A stretch of 64,000 nucleotides of DNA. Origin: Deuterostichococcus epilithicus (taxonomy: Eukaryota > Chlorophyta > Trebouxiophyceae > Prasiolales > Stichococcaceae). This document shows, piece by piece, positions 44,771 through 56,601 of the stretch. The notes under the pieces are model-generated. The model saw only the letters and a program-made list of their open reading frames with translations, was not told where the DNA came from and did no database searches. The stretch lies in contig JAVTLE010000013.1 of NCBI GenBank assembly GCA_033439295.1, positions 2,790,001-2,854,000 of the forward strand, given 5' to 3'. Made by a program: the position numbers and the translations under genes. Every line of letters begins with the position of its first letter. The stretch's first letter is position 1.

Positions 44771-47191
44771 ATGCATTCTCAGGGTACAACCCTCCGCTGC
44801 CGCAGTGTGCCCAAGCGCGATCGGTCACTGATCCTGGCGGGCAGCTTCTCGGACGACGACCCAGCCGACGACAGCTCGGACGAGGATGCAGCGGCGCCTG
44901 CAGCGCCCTCTCACTCTTCACCGCGGCGGCCTCAGCGCCCCGTAAGCAGGTGCGAACAGGAATCGCAACGTGTATCAATTACATCATCAGAGATGCAGTG
45001 CGGCCCCTCTGTGGCACCTCTGCACTGCTGGCTGCAAGCACCAAGTGGAGAAGATGGCTCAGGCACTCCAGCTGCAGCCAGGGCAACAAAACGAAATCGC
45101 CGCCCAAATGGCCAATACCACATTTCCTGATTTGGTGCCCTCCTTTCGGGAGCGTTAACCCGCGATGCCGCCTGCACGCCGCTGGTCTTCCAGGCGACGG
45201 GCACGCTGCCCACGCAGCCGCTGCATGCTGCGCGGCCGGCTGGCGACCTGCCGCCGGCGCCTAAGCCGGAGGGTGGCGGCGGCAGCGGCGGCGGCGGCGG
45301 CAACAGCCCAGGCCCCGGCCGCCTGCGCAACGCCAAGCGAGGCAAGATCGTGCGCAAGCCGACGGCGTTCAACCACTTCATGAACGAGAAGCTCGGGCTG
45401 TACAAGGCGGACGGCGTCTTCATCCCCGACGACCGCAGCAAGAAGGAGCTGCTCAAGGCGCGCTGGGGCATTGCAGGCGCTGTTTCGCTGTCAGTTTGGC
45501 CGACAGATTGTCGTCCCGCCCCAGGGTCAGGGCCCGCAGCACCGGCGCCGCAGCTGCTGATCTGAGAGCCTGATGGCGCCCGAGCGCCCTGCCGGTGCCT
45601 GGCAGTCAGGTGGGACAAGTTGGGACGGTTCGGCGCCCTCGCCGCTGTGGCTGCAGCGCGCGGAGCTGACTGCGCCGCCTGCGCGCCGCAGGCGGCGATG
45701 TCGGAATGGTCGGCGCTCGGCGACGCACAGAGAAAGGCGTACACGGACGCATACGATCAGGCGGCGCACCCGGAGCTGGCCGCCCCTGCCGGCGGCGGCG
45801 AGGACGCGGCGCTCATGGGGGCGCAGGCGCAGATGCTGCCGGACGGTGCTGCCGAGGCACAGGCCGCTGCCGGCACCAAGCGCAAGGTGGCTGTCAGGAC
45901 AGGGCGGTCTCCAGCTTGCGTGCGCCTGTGCCTCCACAGCAGTGCTGCCAGGTAGCTGGTGGACGACGCCGCCGAGGCGCAGGCGCGGTGCCAGCACCAA
46001 GAGTCGACTGTTGTGTGTGTGTGTGCGCGTGGCGGGTTGCGGCGGATAGAGCAAGGAGGCAAGTTTGCAGCAGACGTTGCAGACGCATGAGCAGTTGTCA
46101 GGTAGCAGCTGTCAAATGCAGCCGAGGTGCATCCGCCGCAAAACAGCTATGTGCAATGCGGGCATGGGTGCTGCACGGTGGCCGTTCCTGTGGAGTGTTC
46201 CCATCTTGCCTCCCTCGTCAAGAAATTTCAATTTCGCGAGCAGCATGGCTGCAGCCGCTGCATCAGGCTGCTGCCTGCATCGGGCCTGTTCAGATTTGCT
46301 CAGGACACACACACCTCATCGCATGGCAACCTGAGTTTCTCTCCCACTGTATCCGACATGCAGGCGGCGCAGCTGCTCCCAACCGCAGCTTCCGCCGGCG
46401 TCGACGAGGCCGTCCTGGCTCAGGCGTTGGCGCAGGTTGCCGCGCTGCCGCCAGAGGCGCAGCAGGCTGCTTTGGATGCCGTCTTGAAGCTGCACATGCC
46501 GGAGGCGGCCGCCACACTGGCGGCGGCACCCATAAGCGCAACGGCTTTGGGTACGGCGTCGCTGGGGCCAGCAGCCGCCGCTGACCTGCTCGTGCTCCCT
46601 GCGACGGATGCGGCGGGAGCGGCAGTGGCAGGGGTGGCACAGCCCGACGACACGACGGCGGCAGCCTGGCTTGCGCAGGCTGCGCCCATGGCGCCTGCAC
46701 AGCAGCAGCAGCTGCAGGCAGCAGTTGTCAAACCAGAGCCTGGTAGCCCGCTGACGCAGCCGCATATGCTCAGCAGTGAATGGCCCCAGCCTGCGGCTGC
46801 AGCTGCTGCAGATGCGCAGCACGGCGATTCGCTGCCGGGACAGCCTGCAGCTGCTGCGGCGGCAACCAAGGCAGAAGAGGTCAAGCCGGATGAGCCAGAG
46901 TCTCGGCGGAAGCCCTTGCGCGGCGCAGCCGCCAGCGCCTCTGGTGGGGCGAGCCGTGGCGGTGGCAGACGGCGGAAGCGAGCGTCTGCCAAGGCCCAGG
47001 CACTCGACCCGCCGGCAGCACAGGACCCGGCGCCAGCGCCGCTGGCCGCTGAGCCGATACAGGCGGCTGCAGTGGCCAGCAGCGCTGCTGGAGGGAGCGC
47101 GGCCGTTGCTGCAAAGGCCCTTCCGCTGACGGTGACCGGCAGGCCGCAGCGCAAACGCACCAAGACGTCCCGCTGGGGCTTTGGTGATTGA
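44771..47191 (+). CDS. HMG-box-like nuclear protein
   Basis: Exons: 44771-44941, one ending at 45134, 45194-45457, 45692-45886, 46364-47191. The box is split: 'KIVRKPTAFNHFMNEKLGLY' and, read on, 'DDRSKKELLK' end at 45457, and 'AAMSEWSALGDAQRKAYTDA' begins at 45692, which fits an HMG fold (Pro-Ala-hydrophobic start, W and K-x2-Y in the last helix). It also recalls plant YABBY boxes. That junction needs a GC donor (AAG/GCGCGC). The first exon is acidic Ser/Asp-rich. The long last exon is Ala/Gln-rich, like an activation domain, with Lys/Arg clusters ('GGGRRRKRASAK', 'RPQRKRTKTSRWGFGD' at the end). 'VKPEPGSP' fits the phosphorylation-dependent SUMO motif. Likely a chromatin or transcription factor. 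Confidence 0.6.
45797..46001 (+). repeat. tandem duplication of an exon end in the HMG-box-like gene
   Basis: The exon end at 45841-45880 (GGACGGTGCTGCCGAGGC ... GGCACCAAG) recurs at 45961-46001 with an offset of exactly 120 bases and several differences. The copy lies in the following intron and has lost the AAG/GTGGCT donor context. Confidence 0.7.
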
Positions 47192-47830
47192 GAGCTGAGC
47201 GCCAGGGCGGGTGGCAACCGTGTTGGTTTATAGGCGTACGGAATGGCAGTGAATAAGATCCGGCGGGCCACTGCCGCTCATCCACTACTGGAGCAAAGCA
47301 AGCTGGCTACTGCGCTGCAGCAAGATAGGTACATCCCGACCGCAAGGAAAGCAGCATCCGATGCTCAATGCTTGTATTTTGATCCCAGCGCTCGTGTATG
47401 AGCTTTTCTGGTTTGGTTTACATGTGGTTCGCATTATCCCGCGCACGGGCATTTGGTGGGCGACTGGGCGGCGCCCAGCCGGCGGAAGACGGACTGTGCG
47501 GCCGGCCGCCTGAGCGAGTGTGCACCCATCAGAGATGCCCTTCAGGCAACCAGTTGAACTTTGATGCACTGCCTTCACTATGCCGATAAATCGAGGCTGC
47601 AAAATCTCTCGAGTTGTAGCAGCCAGGGCTTTCAGCGCTACCTGGAAGATACAGGCAGATCTAGCAATGAAAGGCAGGGGGGCACAAGGCCCTGAACTCT
47701 GTCCCCCGTCCTGTGACATCGACGCAGCACGCGCACCACGAGCCGAGATCCCACAGCCTCAACACAGCCCCGATATAGGCGGGGGTAGAGTCCAGAATCC
47801 TGAAATTGCGCGCTGATCCGGCGTGCGGGC
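47192..47830. other. intergenic region
   Basis: Between two plus-strand genes; no exon or structured element recognised. Confidence 0.4.
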
Positions 47831-48349
47831 ATGCGGGAGCCGAAGGGCTGGCGCTTGAGCAGAGGAGAGCTGCTGGCGCTGTTGACCCGGGCTGGGCGAC
47901 GACCAGATGATTACAAGGAGCTCACGCAGAACGAACTGCAGCAGGTGGCCCAGCAACTCGATCTCATCAGAAAGGAGAGCCTGTTGAGCTTGCCCAAGCC
48001 GGTGCGTGAGGCCGCGACTTGGCTGCCGGGCGTGCAGTCCCCCGATGGTGAAATGTAGCGCGAAAGCGCCGCAGCAACTACGCAGCAATTGTGATGGTTA
48101 ATTCGACCACGTGGGCATGGCGTTTTGGGCGCTGAAGGGCTGGCCATGGCCGGAGCTGCAGCAGTGGGTGGGTGGCAGGACGGTCTTGGCGCGGCGGCCG
48201 GCCCGCCAATGCTGCCGCCAAAGCCGCGGAAGCGGAAGCCTGCTGTCAGCTGGCTGGGCGAAAACGCTGGCGACGGGGCGCCGGCACTGCGCCTGCCGCA
48301 GCACAAGGCCAAGTGGCACAAAGCGGCGGAAACCGCAGCGGCGGTGTGA
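47831..48349 (+). CDS. small nuclear-type protein with the shared N-terminal helical module
   Basis: Two exons of 171 bases each, 47831-48001 and 48179-48349, join in phase 0 and encode 113 residues. Exon 1 has the module seen in the two F-box genes: 'WRLSRGELLALLTRAGRRP', spacer, 'LTQNELQQVAQQLDL'. Exon 2 has a basic cluster 'PPKPRKRKPAVSW' that could be a nuclear localisation signal, and ends 'HKAKWHKAAETAAAV'. There is no F-box or zinc knuckle. It may be a free-standing version of the module that competes with or regulates the larger family members, which is speculation. Confidence 0.6.
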
Positions 48350-49005
48350 CTGTGGCGGCAGGGCCCTGCTCACTACCTTCATTCCCCATATGCTGACGGG
48401 CTCTGCAACAATCAGAGTTGCTATCGTGAAATCAGAACGGGGGTCGCAATCAGCAGTCCATATCTGGAACAAAGCCGCAAGCAACTTGCGGCTGTGTGGT
48501 TTGGTGTATAGATTATCAGGGTCTGCTCTCAGCTGCGTAATGATCTGTTGTTGTCAAGGTGCTCTGGAGTCAAGATTTGGTCTTAGTTTGATCGCCTTCG
48601 GTGAATCAGACTTATGCTCGACTGTTGCTGTAACGATGATCGATTTACGCTTCTCCTGGTTGTCATCCGCTGCAGCGCACAACTCGCAACTTCCTTGGCT
48701 CGGCAGGATATTGTATGTTACCAATCGACTTTATCATCGAGCAGACTGCACAATGATGGCGCTGGTCTGCCTGTAGTATCTAGCACTTGCAACCCAAATT
48801 CATAACACCGAGGACAGATGCATATCGCCAAGAATGTTTGTAGCTGTCCCAGTGATTTACGTATCTGAAGAGCCATGCCAAAGAATTCAGTGCATCAAGT
48901 AAAATGGTCAGTCAGTCGTGCATGGAGGACTATGCATCTACCCATGTAGCGCTCGAGTTCCTGGCACGGCTGGCCGCTGCAGGGGACACAATACCTGTCT
49001 GGTCT
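48350..49005. other. convergent intergenic region
   Basis: AT-richer gap containing the first copy of a conserved hairpin (48585-48612). No exon seen. Confidence 0.45.
48585..48612 (+). other. 28-base hairpin, copy 1
   Basis: AGTTTGATCGCC - TTC - GGTGAATCAGACT folds into a 12-pair stem with one bulged base. It matches the copy at 51832 at 25 of 28 positions, and the differences keep pairing as G-U or fall in the bulge. Confidence 0.7.
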
Positions 49006-51250
49006 TCAGTCTAGCACGATTGTCCTGCCATCTGCGGTCTTGATGCCGACGCTCTTCAACGCCGGCGAGCCCTCGGCCCACCTGTAGCACGATGGCCCTG
49101 ATGTCATGTCCCAACTCGAACACATTGGGGCTGTCACGCCAGTAGCTCTGGCGCATGCGCTGGCCAGCCCAGCGCAGCAGTCTGGCAGCACAAAGTGAAC
49201 ACGCCGCGGCTCTGGCACATGCAGACCACCATGAGAACCTTTATCTCTGCAGGTCTGCAAGATATGCACCACCCTGAGCGAGCCTCGTCTGAGTGCACCT
49301 CGACCCATCCGGACAGTGGTGTTCATGGTACCCTGCCAGCGCACTCATCCGCAGGTCTCCAGCGGCTGCCATCCGCACATGCGGCTTTGCAGGCGACTCC
49401 CTCTGTGAGGTGAGGCGGAGCAGGCGGGCAGGCGCTCACCTGAGGGGCAGCGTCTCTGAGCCGGGGCCGATCCAGTCTGCCATGGCGGCCTTGTCGCCGG
49501 TCACCTCAATGTACTCGATGCCCACCGGCGACGCCTTATGGTCTGCGGAGAACTGCATATGAAAGCCGCGAGGGATCAGAGAGCTGGTGAGATGGGGGTT
49601 GTTGAGGTTCTGCAGTCCAGGGGTGACGCTGGATGCGGTAGAGCACAGGCTCCCACGACGTGCAGCCCCAGTGCCATGCTACAGGATCGCAGGACAATGC
49701 GTGAGCATACAGCCGTCGCCAATTTACGCTCAGTAGCTGTCGCACCTGGCAACGGTCAGACATTTGCCAGCCAATCTCGGAGGTGCCGCCCAGCAGCTCA
49801 CATCCCGCGGCCGTGCCACAGCGCCACGCCTGAAGATCAGCAGCTTCGCATTTTGCAACTCTGAGAGTGAGGCGCACCTTGTCCGGCCGCAGCGAGGGGT
49901 CGTCCCAAGTGATGAAGAAGGGCTTCGGTGCGCGACCCGGCTCGTCGAACCTGCTCATGGTGGCCACCCGCCAAGTGAGCTTGCTGCCGTCCGGTCGCAG
50001 CCGTGTCATGTGCCCCAGCATGTGGTCCAGCCTGCAGAGGTATACAGCGATGACCGTCTTCAGGGCTGGTTGGAGGGTGAGCCAGCGCCCGTCATCTCAA
50101 GTATGCGGAGCTGCTTGCGACATGAAGACGGGGCCCTAAAGCACACCCGGCTGCAAGGACACATGGCGGCAGGAGGTAGTTGGCTTCACAGCGCAGCAAC
50201 GCGGGCGAGCGCTTGCAGGCAAGCAGCGACCTAGCACGTCCGCAGTGCGTGCTTTGATGTGGCAGCGTCATGCCAGCAGCAGCAGCCCCATGACGCACCG
50301 CTTCGAGATGTCTGCGGCGTCATCCTTTGTCTGCACGCAGAAGGTCATCAATTTCCAGGGCTTGTCGCTGATGTGCGTCGCGGCGATGTACCTGCGCGCG
50401 TTAGTGAGCTTTGCTGAGTCCCGTGGCAGATTGAGGCGACTGGACCGCGCAGATTGGGGGACTATCATGGGCTGGTGTCGAGCTTGGAAGCAGCAGGGTG
50501 CGCTCGACAACAGCCATGGCGACTCTTCCTGGCTTTTCAATGTGGCCGAAAGCTCAAATACTCAGTGCAGATTGAGAACTGCTCTTGAGATCTCTTCCAT
50601 CAGGGCTAGGTGCAACAGGCTCTGGCACGTCAAGGCCGCTGCGCACGGTGTGTTGAGGCATGCACACTCGCATGCTGCCGCACTGTTTGTTGCTGCCTGC
50701 GGAGGCGCCATGCAACCAGAGAAGACGGCGCCCCAAGCCCCGAGGACGCACCTGCCCCAGTCGCACGACTGGGCCGCCTTTGGGTCCCACACCGCAGCGA
50801 TCTCGATGTAGCCGGCGCCCAGGGGGATGATGTAGTTCTCCGTGCCCCAGCCGCCCTGCACGGTCCGATGCAGGACGGATGTCAGAGGCGGAGGCGGCTG
50901 ACGAGGAGACCTGATATCATCTGGCGCAGCGCTGCGGCAGGACAGCGCGTGGTCAATGTGGCCTTGCTGCCAGTTCGCACCCAGGGAAGCGCCTCATTGG
51001 TTCGGCGTGGGGGCGGTGGCTGCTGCCAGCTGCATGGAGCCGATTTGCATCCTGTGCTCAGCGCAGAGGGCACCAGTCTGTGCTCAGAGCGGAGAGGTTT
51101 GGGAAGTAAGAAAGCGCCACCGACCTGGTGCTTGCCGCCCTCGTAGCCTGTCAGGCCGTACTCGTCGTAGAAGTGCTTCACCGCAGCTCGCAAATCCTGC
51201 GCGCCGATGATGATGTGGTCGATACGTGGCAGCGCCTCGCCCTCGGCCAT
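49006..51250 (-). CDS. glyoxalase-like (VOC fold) domain protein
   Basis: Complete five-exon gene: 51250-51125, 50855-50752, 50031-49878, 49552-49440, 49081-49006, all phases consistent, 190 residues. It begins 'MAEGEALPRIDHIIIGAQDL', the usual start of the glyoxalase-like domain (PF13468 type), followed by 'KHFYDEYGLTGYEGGKHQ', then 'GWGTENYIIPLGAGYIEIAA', 'FFITWDDPSLRPDK' and 'ASPVGIEYIEVTGDKAAMAD'. Proteins of this type adopt the paired beta-alpha-beta3 fold of glyoxalase I and extradiol dioxygenases; the reaction of this subfamily is not known to me. The start ATG at 51250 is the only one in frame with the conserved block. It is cytosolic by absence of a signal. Confidence 0.85.
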
Positions 51251-52168
51251 GGTCAAGATTGGGTGCCTACAGGGATGCAGTGTGTTGTTGGATGTAAGAA
51301 GGGGGTTGTCGGCTGGTCTGTCAGCGCGCAGAGACCCGCATAGCTTCTGCTGACTCATGCAACACATAACGCTACGTGTTCTGCATGCTGGCCCCTGACA
51401 CATCACTCCTGCACCAGCACTGTAGCACTGCACGTGCCCTAAGATGCAAGATGCGCACGGCGCAGCATTGACACGCATCTGCATGCAGTGGGTGTGAGGC
51501 TGCTTCTGTGGCTCTATGAAAAGGTCAGCTGCAGCTTGCGTGATCGGTCAATTGGGGTGCATGGTTGTATCGATTTGTGCCTCACCTTCGACGACGCTGA
51601 ACTAACGGTGTAGGCTGGTAGCGTCAACGAGCCGTGAGTAGTTGTTATAAACAGACAACGATCAGGCGTGCGGATCGTTTTGGGGAGGGGGCCAGAACGA
51701 TATCCTGGCCTGTCTCGTGCGTCAAAAAGTCAACTTATTTCCCCTCGGAGCCACATCTAACGGGCTCTCAGGATGATTCGCAAGGGCGGGAGTTGGCAGG
51801 ATCTTCAGTGGATGTTTCACCTTTCCATTTTAGTTTGATCACCTTCGGTGATTCAAACTTGTGATGTCGGCCATCAGCCTAGGTGAGGCTGGCGGAGTAA
51901 TCTCTCTCTCAAGTTGCATCAGCAATTTCGAGAATTTTGATCTTCGGAAATGATTCATTCCCACCCTTGGCCGCACTACAGCTGTTCAAGTGTTCAGCCC
52001 CCATCTTCAAGCCTTTCATATCCTCTCAACCCCCATGCAAGCCATATAGCCAGTCTCGGCGGGTTTTCGGGCGGCCGTCGACGATGAACTGATTTCACCG
52101 GCACCCAGCAGCGTGGCGACGACAGGAGCAAGGCGAAGCCGCAAGCATTCACATCGACGGTACCTACA
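51251..52168. other. divergent intergenic region
   Basis: Holds the second hairpin copy (51832-51859), about 310 bases before the start of the first Ala-rich gene. AT-richer. No exon seen. Confidence 0.45.
51832..51859 (+). other. 28-base hairpin, copy 2
   Basis: AGTTTGATCACC - TTC - GGTGATTCAAACT forms a 12-pair stem with a single bulged T. Sequence outside the hairpin is not alignable with copy 1, so the hairpin itself is the conserved unit. Confidence 0.7.
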
Positions 52169-55100
52169 ATGGACAACGTGCTGGCAGCTCTGCTGATGGC
52201 GGCGGTGCTGGTCGAGACAGCATCGCCGATAGCTGGTAACGAATATTCAAGCACATGGCCATTCATGATGTTTAACAGCATCGATCTCACAGTGCACACT
52301 GTGATCAGGCCTTTCCAAAACCAAAGCATCGCCATCAAGCAGCTTGACCTTGAGAGAATGAAAAGGCCTGCCTGCCCTCGTCCGAGGCTTCAGACACCTT
52401 CAAGGTGCAAGCCTGCCGGCGATCAGCCACCAGCTGGACTAGTCCAGCTCAGCGCTGAAAAAATCGTGCAGCATACGAATATGCACATTGTATTAGACGA
52501 TCATTCATTCTGCTGCAAGACAAGAAATGGCCGTGTATCTCCACCGCTTCAAGCACATTTGCGCTTCTCACATGCACCAGGCACAGTGACGACGGAACCG
52601 AACGGTCGGGACCTCCTGCAGTCAGGGCATATCCGCCAGCAGCTTCCACCAAAGTTGCCGGCAAAACCGTCACCGCCGCCGTCAAAGCGTGCAGGTGTGG
52701 AACCGCCGTCAGCTGCATTCTGCGGAGTGTATTCACATTGCCCATCATGTCACTGGGCTGCTTCCGATTGCTGCTGCCAGACTACAATCTAAGCATGCAG
52801 ATTATGCACTCGATGTACAACAGGTCTGGCGCTGCAGGCTGCAAGCCTGCAACACTGCACCATGCCCCGGCGACCGCTGCGATGAGCTCACCAACAGGTC
52901 TGCATGACGAGGTGTGTTTGACTCGCACTTTTTCTCAAACTTTTGACACCACGTTTTCCACCAGGGACTCGCACGCCACCACCGTCGTCACGTCCTCGGC
53001 CGCACCCGCCGTCCTTCCCATCGCTGCCCACCACACCAGCGACAAACGCCTCCCCAAGCCGCCATCAGCACCGCCGCGGTCGCGGCCGGCGCCGCAGCTG
53101 CCGTCCCTGCTGCTGCGCGCAACATTGGTGGGTTTCTGCTGATGAGACGACCGCTCGCGCAAGCGCTTGAGCAGGCCTGTTTCCGATCGCCGTTGACTTA
53201 CCTGGTCTCGTCACTGCTGTGCGGAGTGAGTTCAACCTTCTGCCCTGCTGCCAGCAGCCCAGCGAATTGGAGTGTACAGTGTGTGATGTGGTACTGGAGC
53301 GCATGGCAAGTCGGAAAGACAACACTTGCGCGCCTTCTTGCGTTGATCTTGCGGCAGGCACTGTTAGTGCGCCGGCTGCCAGCGCGGCACTGAATGCCAT
53401 TGCCAAAACGGTCCGGCAGTTTGCGGCTACTGCTGAGCAGAAAGGAGAGGTGTGCAACCTCATCTTGCACTTCTTCACGATGCATCTGCATGAACCTGTT
53501 TGGGATGGATCTTGCCGAGTTGGGATTGTGCACCACTGAAGACTTAGTGCACACCTCTTTCGCATCAGGGCGCTGATGGCGCTCGTCTGCGAGTGCAATG
53601 GCACATCGCCCATGTGCGGCAGGAACCTACTTTGCATTCGATAGTGATAGACAGCTGTGTTGCGCAGAATGCGACGGCAGAGGCTGCCGAGGCAGCCGCC
53701 GCCGCCGTCGGCAAGGCGGCATCCGGCATAGAGTCGAGCAATGCCACCGGCACAGCCAGAGCTGCATCTGAAGCAGCTCGTTTTGCCATCATTGGCGCAT
53801 CACTGGCTTCTGCTGCTCAACGTGGTCGCCGGGTGAGTGCGCCAGTCCGTAGGTATGTCGTCAGGTAAATTGACATTGATCAAGTCATGCTGATACCGTC
53901 ATTGATGACCGACGGTGCAGGCAAATCGCAGTGCGTCGATTGCAGCAGATGGCGCAGCAGCGGGCGCTCTGGTTGCTGCGGACGCTGCCGTCACTGCTGC
54001 AGCAGCCACAGGTTCGCTGGCATCATCATGCATTCTCGCCATGGCATCTATCACAATGCAGCCATATAAGCCTCCTGCAGGAGTGTGTCTTCTCGAAGGC
54101 ACAGCCAGCTTCGGGCTCTGGCGGAGCTGCGGTGGCACAATTGCAGTTGCTGCCGGACAAGCATACAGCAGGCGCAAGTCGCACGGTCAGCAGGCGCCGT
54201 CATGTTTATGGCGTCACCTTCACATTTTGAGTGCCATGATGCATCAGATTGGAGGGTAACCATGCGGCTGCTACCTGCAGGCACGCCTGAGGCCGCTGCA
54301 CTGGGGATCATCGTGCTTGGCACCGCAGCGGGCGTTCGTGCCGGCATCGCAAATGTCACTGGCGCCGCCATCGGCCATACAGGCACCAATGCCTTTGCAG
54401 CCGCCGCGGCCAGAGAGAGCGCCGCCCTGGCATCCGATCCAGGTGCCCAGCTGACGCAGCGTGATGGGTTGCGCACCATATGATTATGGGCAGCAAATTG
54501 AGAGGCAGCAAACTCCCTATCAGAGACTTTCAAACAACCAGTCTCGACTCTATTTTAAAGTCCCTGAGCAGTCGACGAGTAGGGAGTGTCAGTGAAAACG
54601 TGTGCCGAAACACAGGACACCTCGAGACCTACCTATCCATGTACAACCACGACCCAATGAGCACTGTTCGAAAAGAAACCGATGTCCTAGCTTTGTCTTG
54701 CCATTCTCGCTGACTCCTGCCAATGCCATGACACCGCGCAGCGTTCAGCACAGCGGCGCAGTATGCTGCCACGGCAGTCTCGATGGCTGCCGTTGCCATG
54801 CGCCTGGCAAGTACTGCATCGGGCGGCAGCCGGCTTGCTGCTGCCTCCTCAGCGGCAGCCACTGCAGCCAGTGCTTCCGCTCTGACCGCGGTGGCCACCT
54901 CCTGCCTGCTGCCAGGTGAATTCACCGATCAGCCTTCCACATTTGTCACTCGTGTGGCTTGATGCCATTGCTGCTTCTTAGACACATGAATCGCAGCACT
55001 TGAATCCCTCAGCCTCTTTGTTATACAAGCAAATAGCCTGCTGCTGATGCCATGGCCACCTGATGTACTATGCGGGGCAACTGGTAGTGAGCTGGACCGA

Positions 55101-56601
55101 ACTGTTCTCTGGCACTTCCATAGGCGTTCAGAACACGTCTTTTGCTGCTCTGCTCACCGCCGCCGACGTTGCTAACGTCACCTTCGAGGCTGCTGCCACC
55201 GCCATCGGTGCCGGCGCCACAGTGGCCAGCAGAGCAGCAGCAAGCACCGCCGCGTCCACAGTTGCGGCGGCGGCTGCTGCCACGTCCGGCGACCCAATCG
55301 CTGCAGGAGCCGCTGTCGTCTCGGCCCTGACCTCTGTGAGCCTGCGTGTGGCATTCGCAGCAGCAGCACGGCATTCCTTCATCCGCAGGCCGCAGGGCCA
55401 GCCGCGGCCTCACTGCTGCGCTGCTGACACACATTCATTGCCAGCGGGTGTCCCTTAGTGTACCGCGCCTCCCAGCCCAACGCAGCTACCAGCCTTGCCA
55501 CACCAGTGATGACCCAACATACGCGCCGCAGGCCGCCGCCACCGCGGGCGCCGCAGGCGGTGCCGGCGCCCGTCTGCAGGGCGCCGTGGCAGCCGCCGCT
55601 GCTCTGGCGTCCGTCAATGTGGCCTGTCCGCCAGGTGCAGCTCTGAAATGAGTTGCCTGCATATGTTTCCTGATGCCCTGTTGCAGTCGCGGCGGCGTCG
55701 AGCTGCATAAGTGCGTCATATGGCATGTGTATGAGCAGGGTCTTGCAACCATTTGGCGGGCATGTTCAACGACAGTGCAGTGCGACCACCAGTCGGCAGC
55801 AGTTTTGTCTGTGACATCCCTGAACTCGAGCACTCATCAAGGTGCAAAACCTGGCACACGCCTTCCTACGCTTCTGCTGGTCGCTGCAGGTGTCATCCCA
55901 CCACGTCCCGCGCCACCGCCGCCNCCNCCGCCCNCACCGCCACAACCCCCACCGCCGCCTCGTCTAGCGCTCCTGGTCCCGCTGCCGGTCTATTCCCGGC
56001 CCCGCCGCCCAGGCACGCTTTCTGTCCCTGCCTCCAGCCCGCCTCAGACTTGTAGTGCCCTGCTGACTTCATGCAGCACTACTGTAGGCGAGTGCCCTGG
56101 ATGCGCAATTGCCAAACATGGTCCGGGATTCAGGGAGTAAAACCGTTTGTGATAGTGGGACCATTCGAGGGCTGCCAATTTACCCATGGATAGTTGGGTG
56201 TGCATTTCAAAAAGTCACAGCTGCGTTTCGTGCAGCGACTTCCACGAGGACAACTGTAGATCCGGCTTGAACAACCAAGTGGCGCAAGAGTGCCCGCTGT
56301 CGACCTGAAGAATCGGATCGTGAAGACCTTGTGCTGACCTCATTGCTGGCGGCATCATTCACTCGCAGGAGTGCCGCCCATCGCCTACTACGCATCGCCT
56401 CGGCCGGTTCCCGCACCTGCCGTCCCGGCGCCTCCCATTCATGCACCGCTGCCGCAAAAGCCGGTCAGTCCTGGGCGCCGCTCGCCGCCAATCCCCCGGG
56501 CTGCCCTGCCCGTAGGGCCAGCCGGCAAGAGCGCAGGTGGCAAACCTGCTGGCGCCGGCGGAAAGCCTGCAGAGCCGCCTGCTGGGTCTGCAGGTGAGTG
56601 A
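52169..56601 (+). CDS. secreted Ala-rich modular glycoprotein with Pro-rich C-terminal stalk
   Basis: Starts with a signal peptide ('MDNVLAALLMAAVLVETASP') in a 67-base exon ending phase 1. At least twelve exons follow; firm ones are 52622-52694, 53668-53832, 53921-54011, 54281-54442 and 54754-54915, then about 55135-55337, 55524-55632, a Pro-rich exon from about 55892, and the end to 56601. Each middle exon encodes one Ala-rich module, for example 'NATAEAAEAAAAAVGKAASG', 'ANRSASIAADGAAAGALVAA' and 'AAQYAATAVSMAAVAMRLAS'. The C-terminal part is Pro-rich ('PPIAYYASPRPVPAPAVPAP') and ends in a Gly/Lys/Pro tail ('GKSAGGKPAGAGGKPAEPPA'). It is probably an extracellular or wall protein with the Pro stretch hydroxylated and glycosylated. 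Some junctions in 52.8-53.5 and 55.0 kb are unresolved. N bases fall in the Pro run at 55924-55934. Confidence 0.7.
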
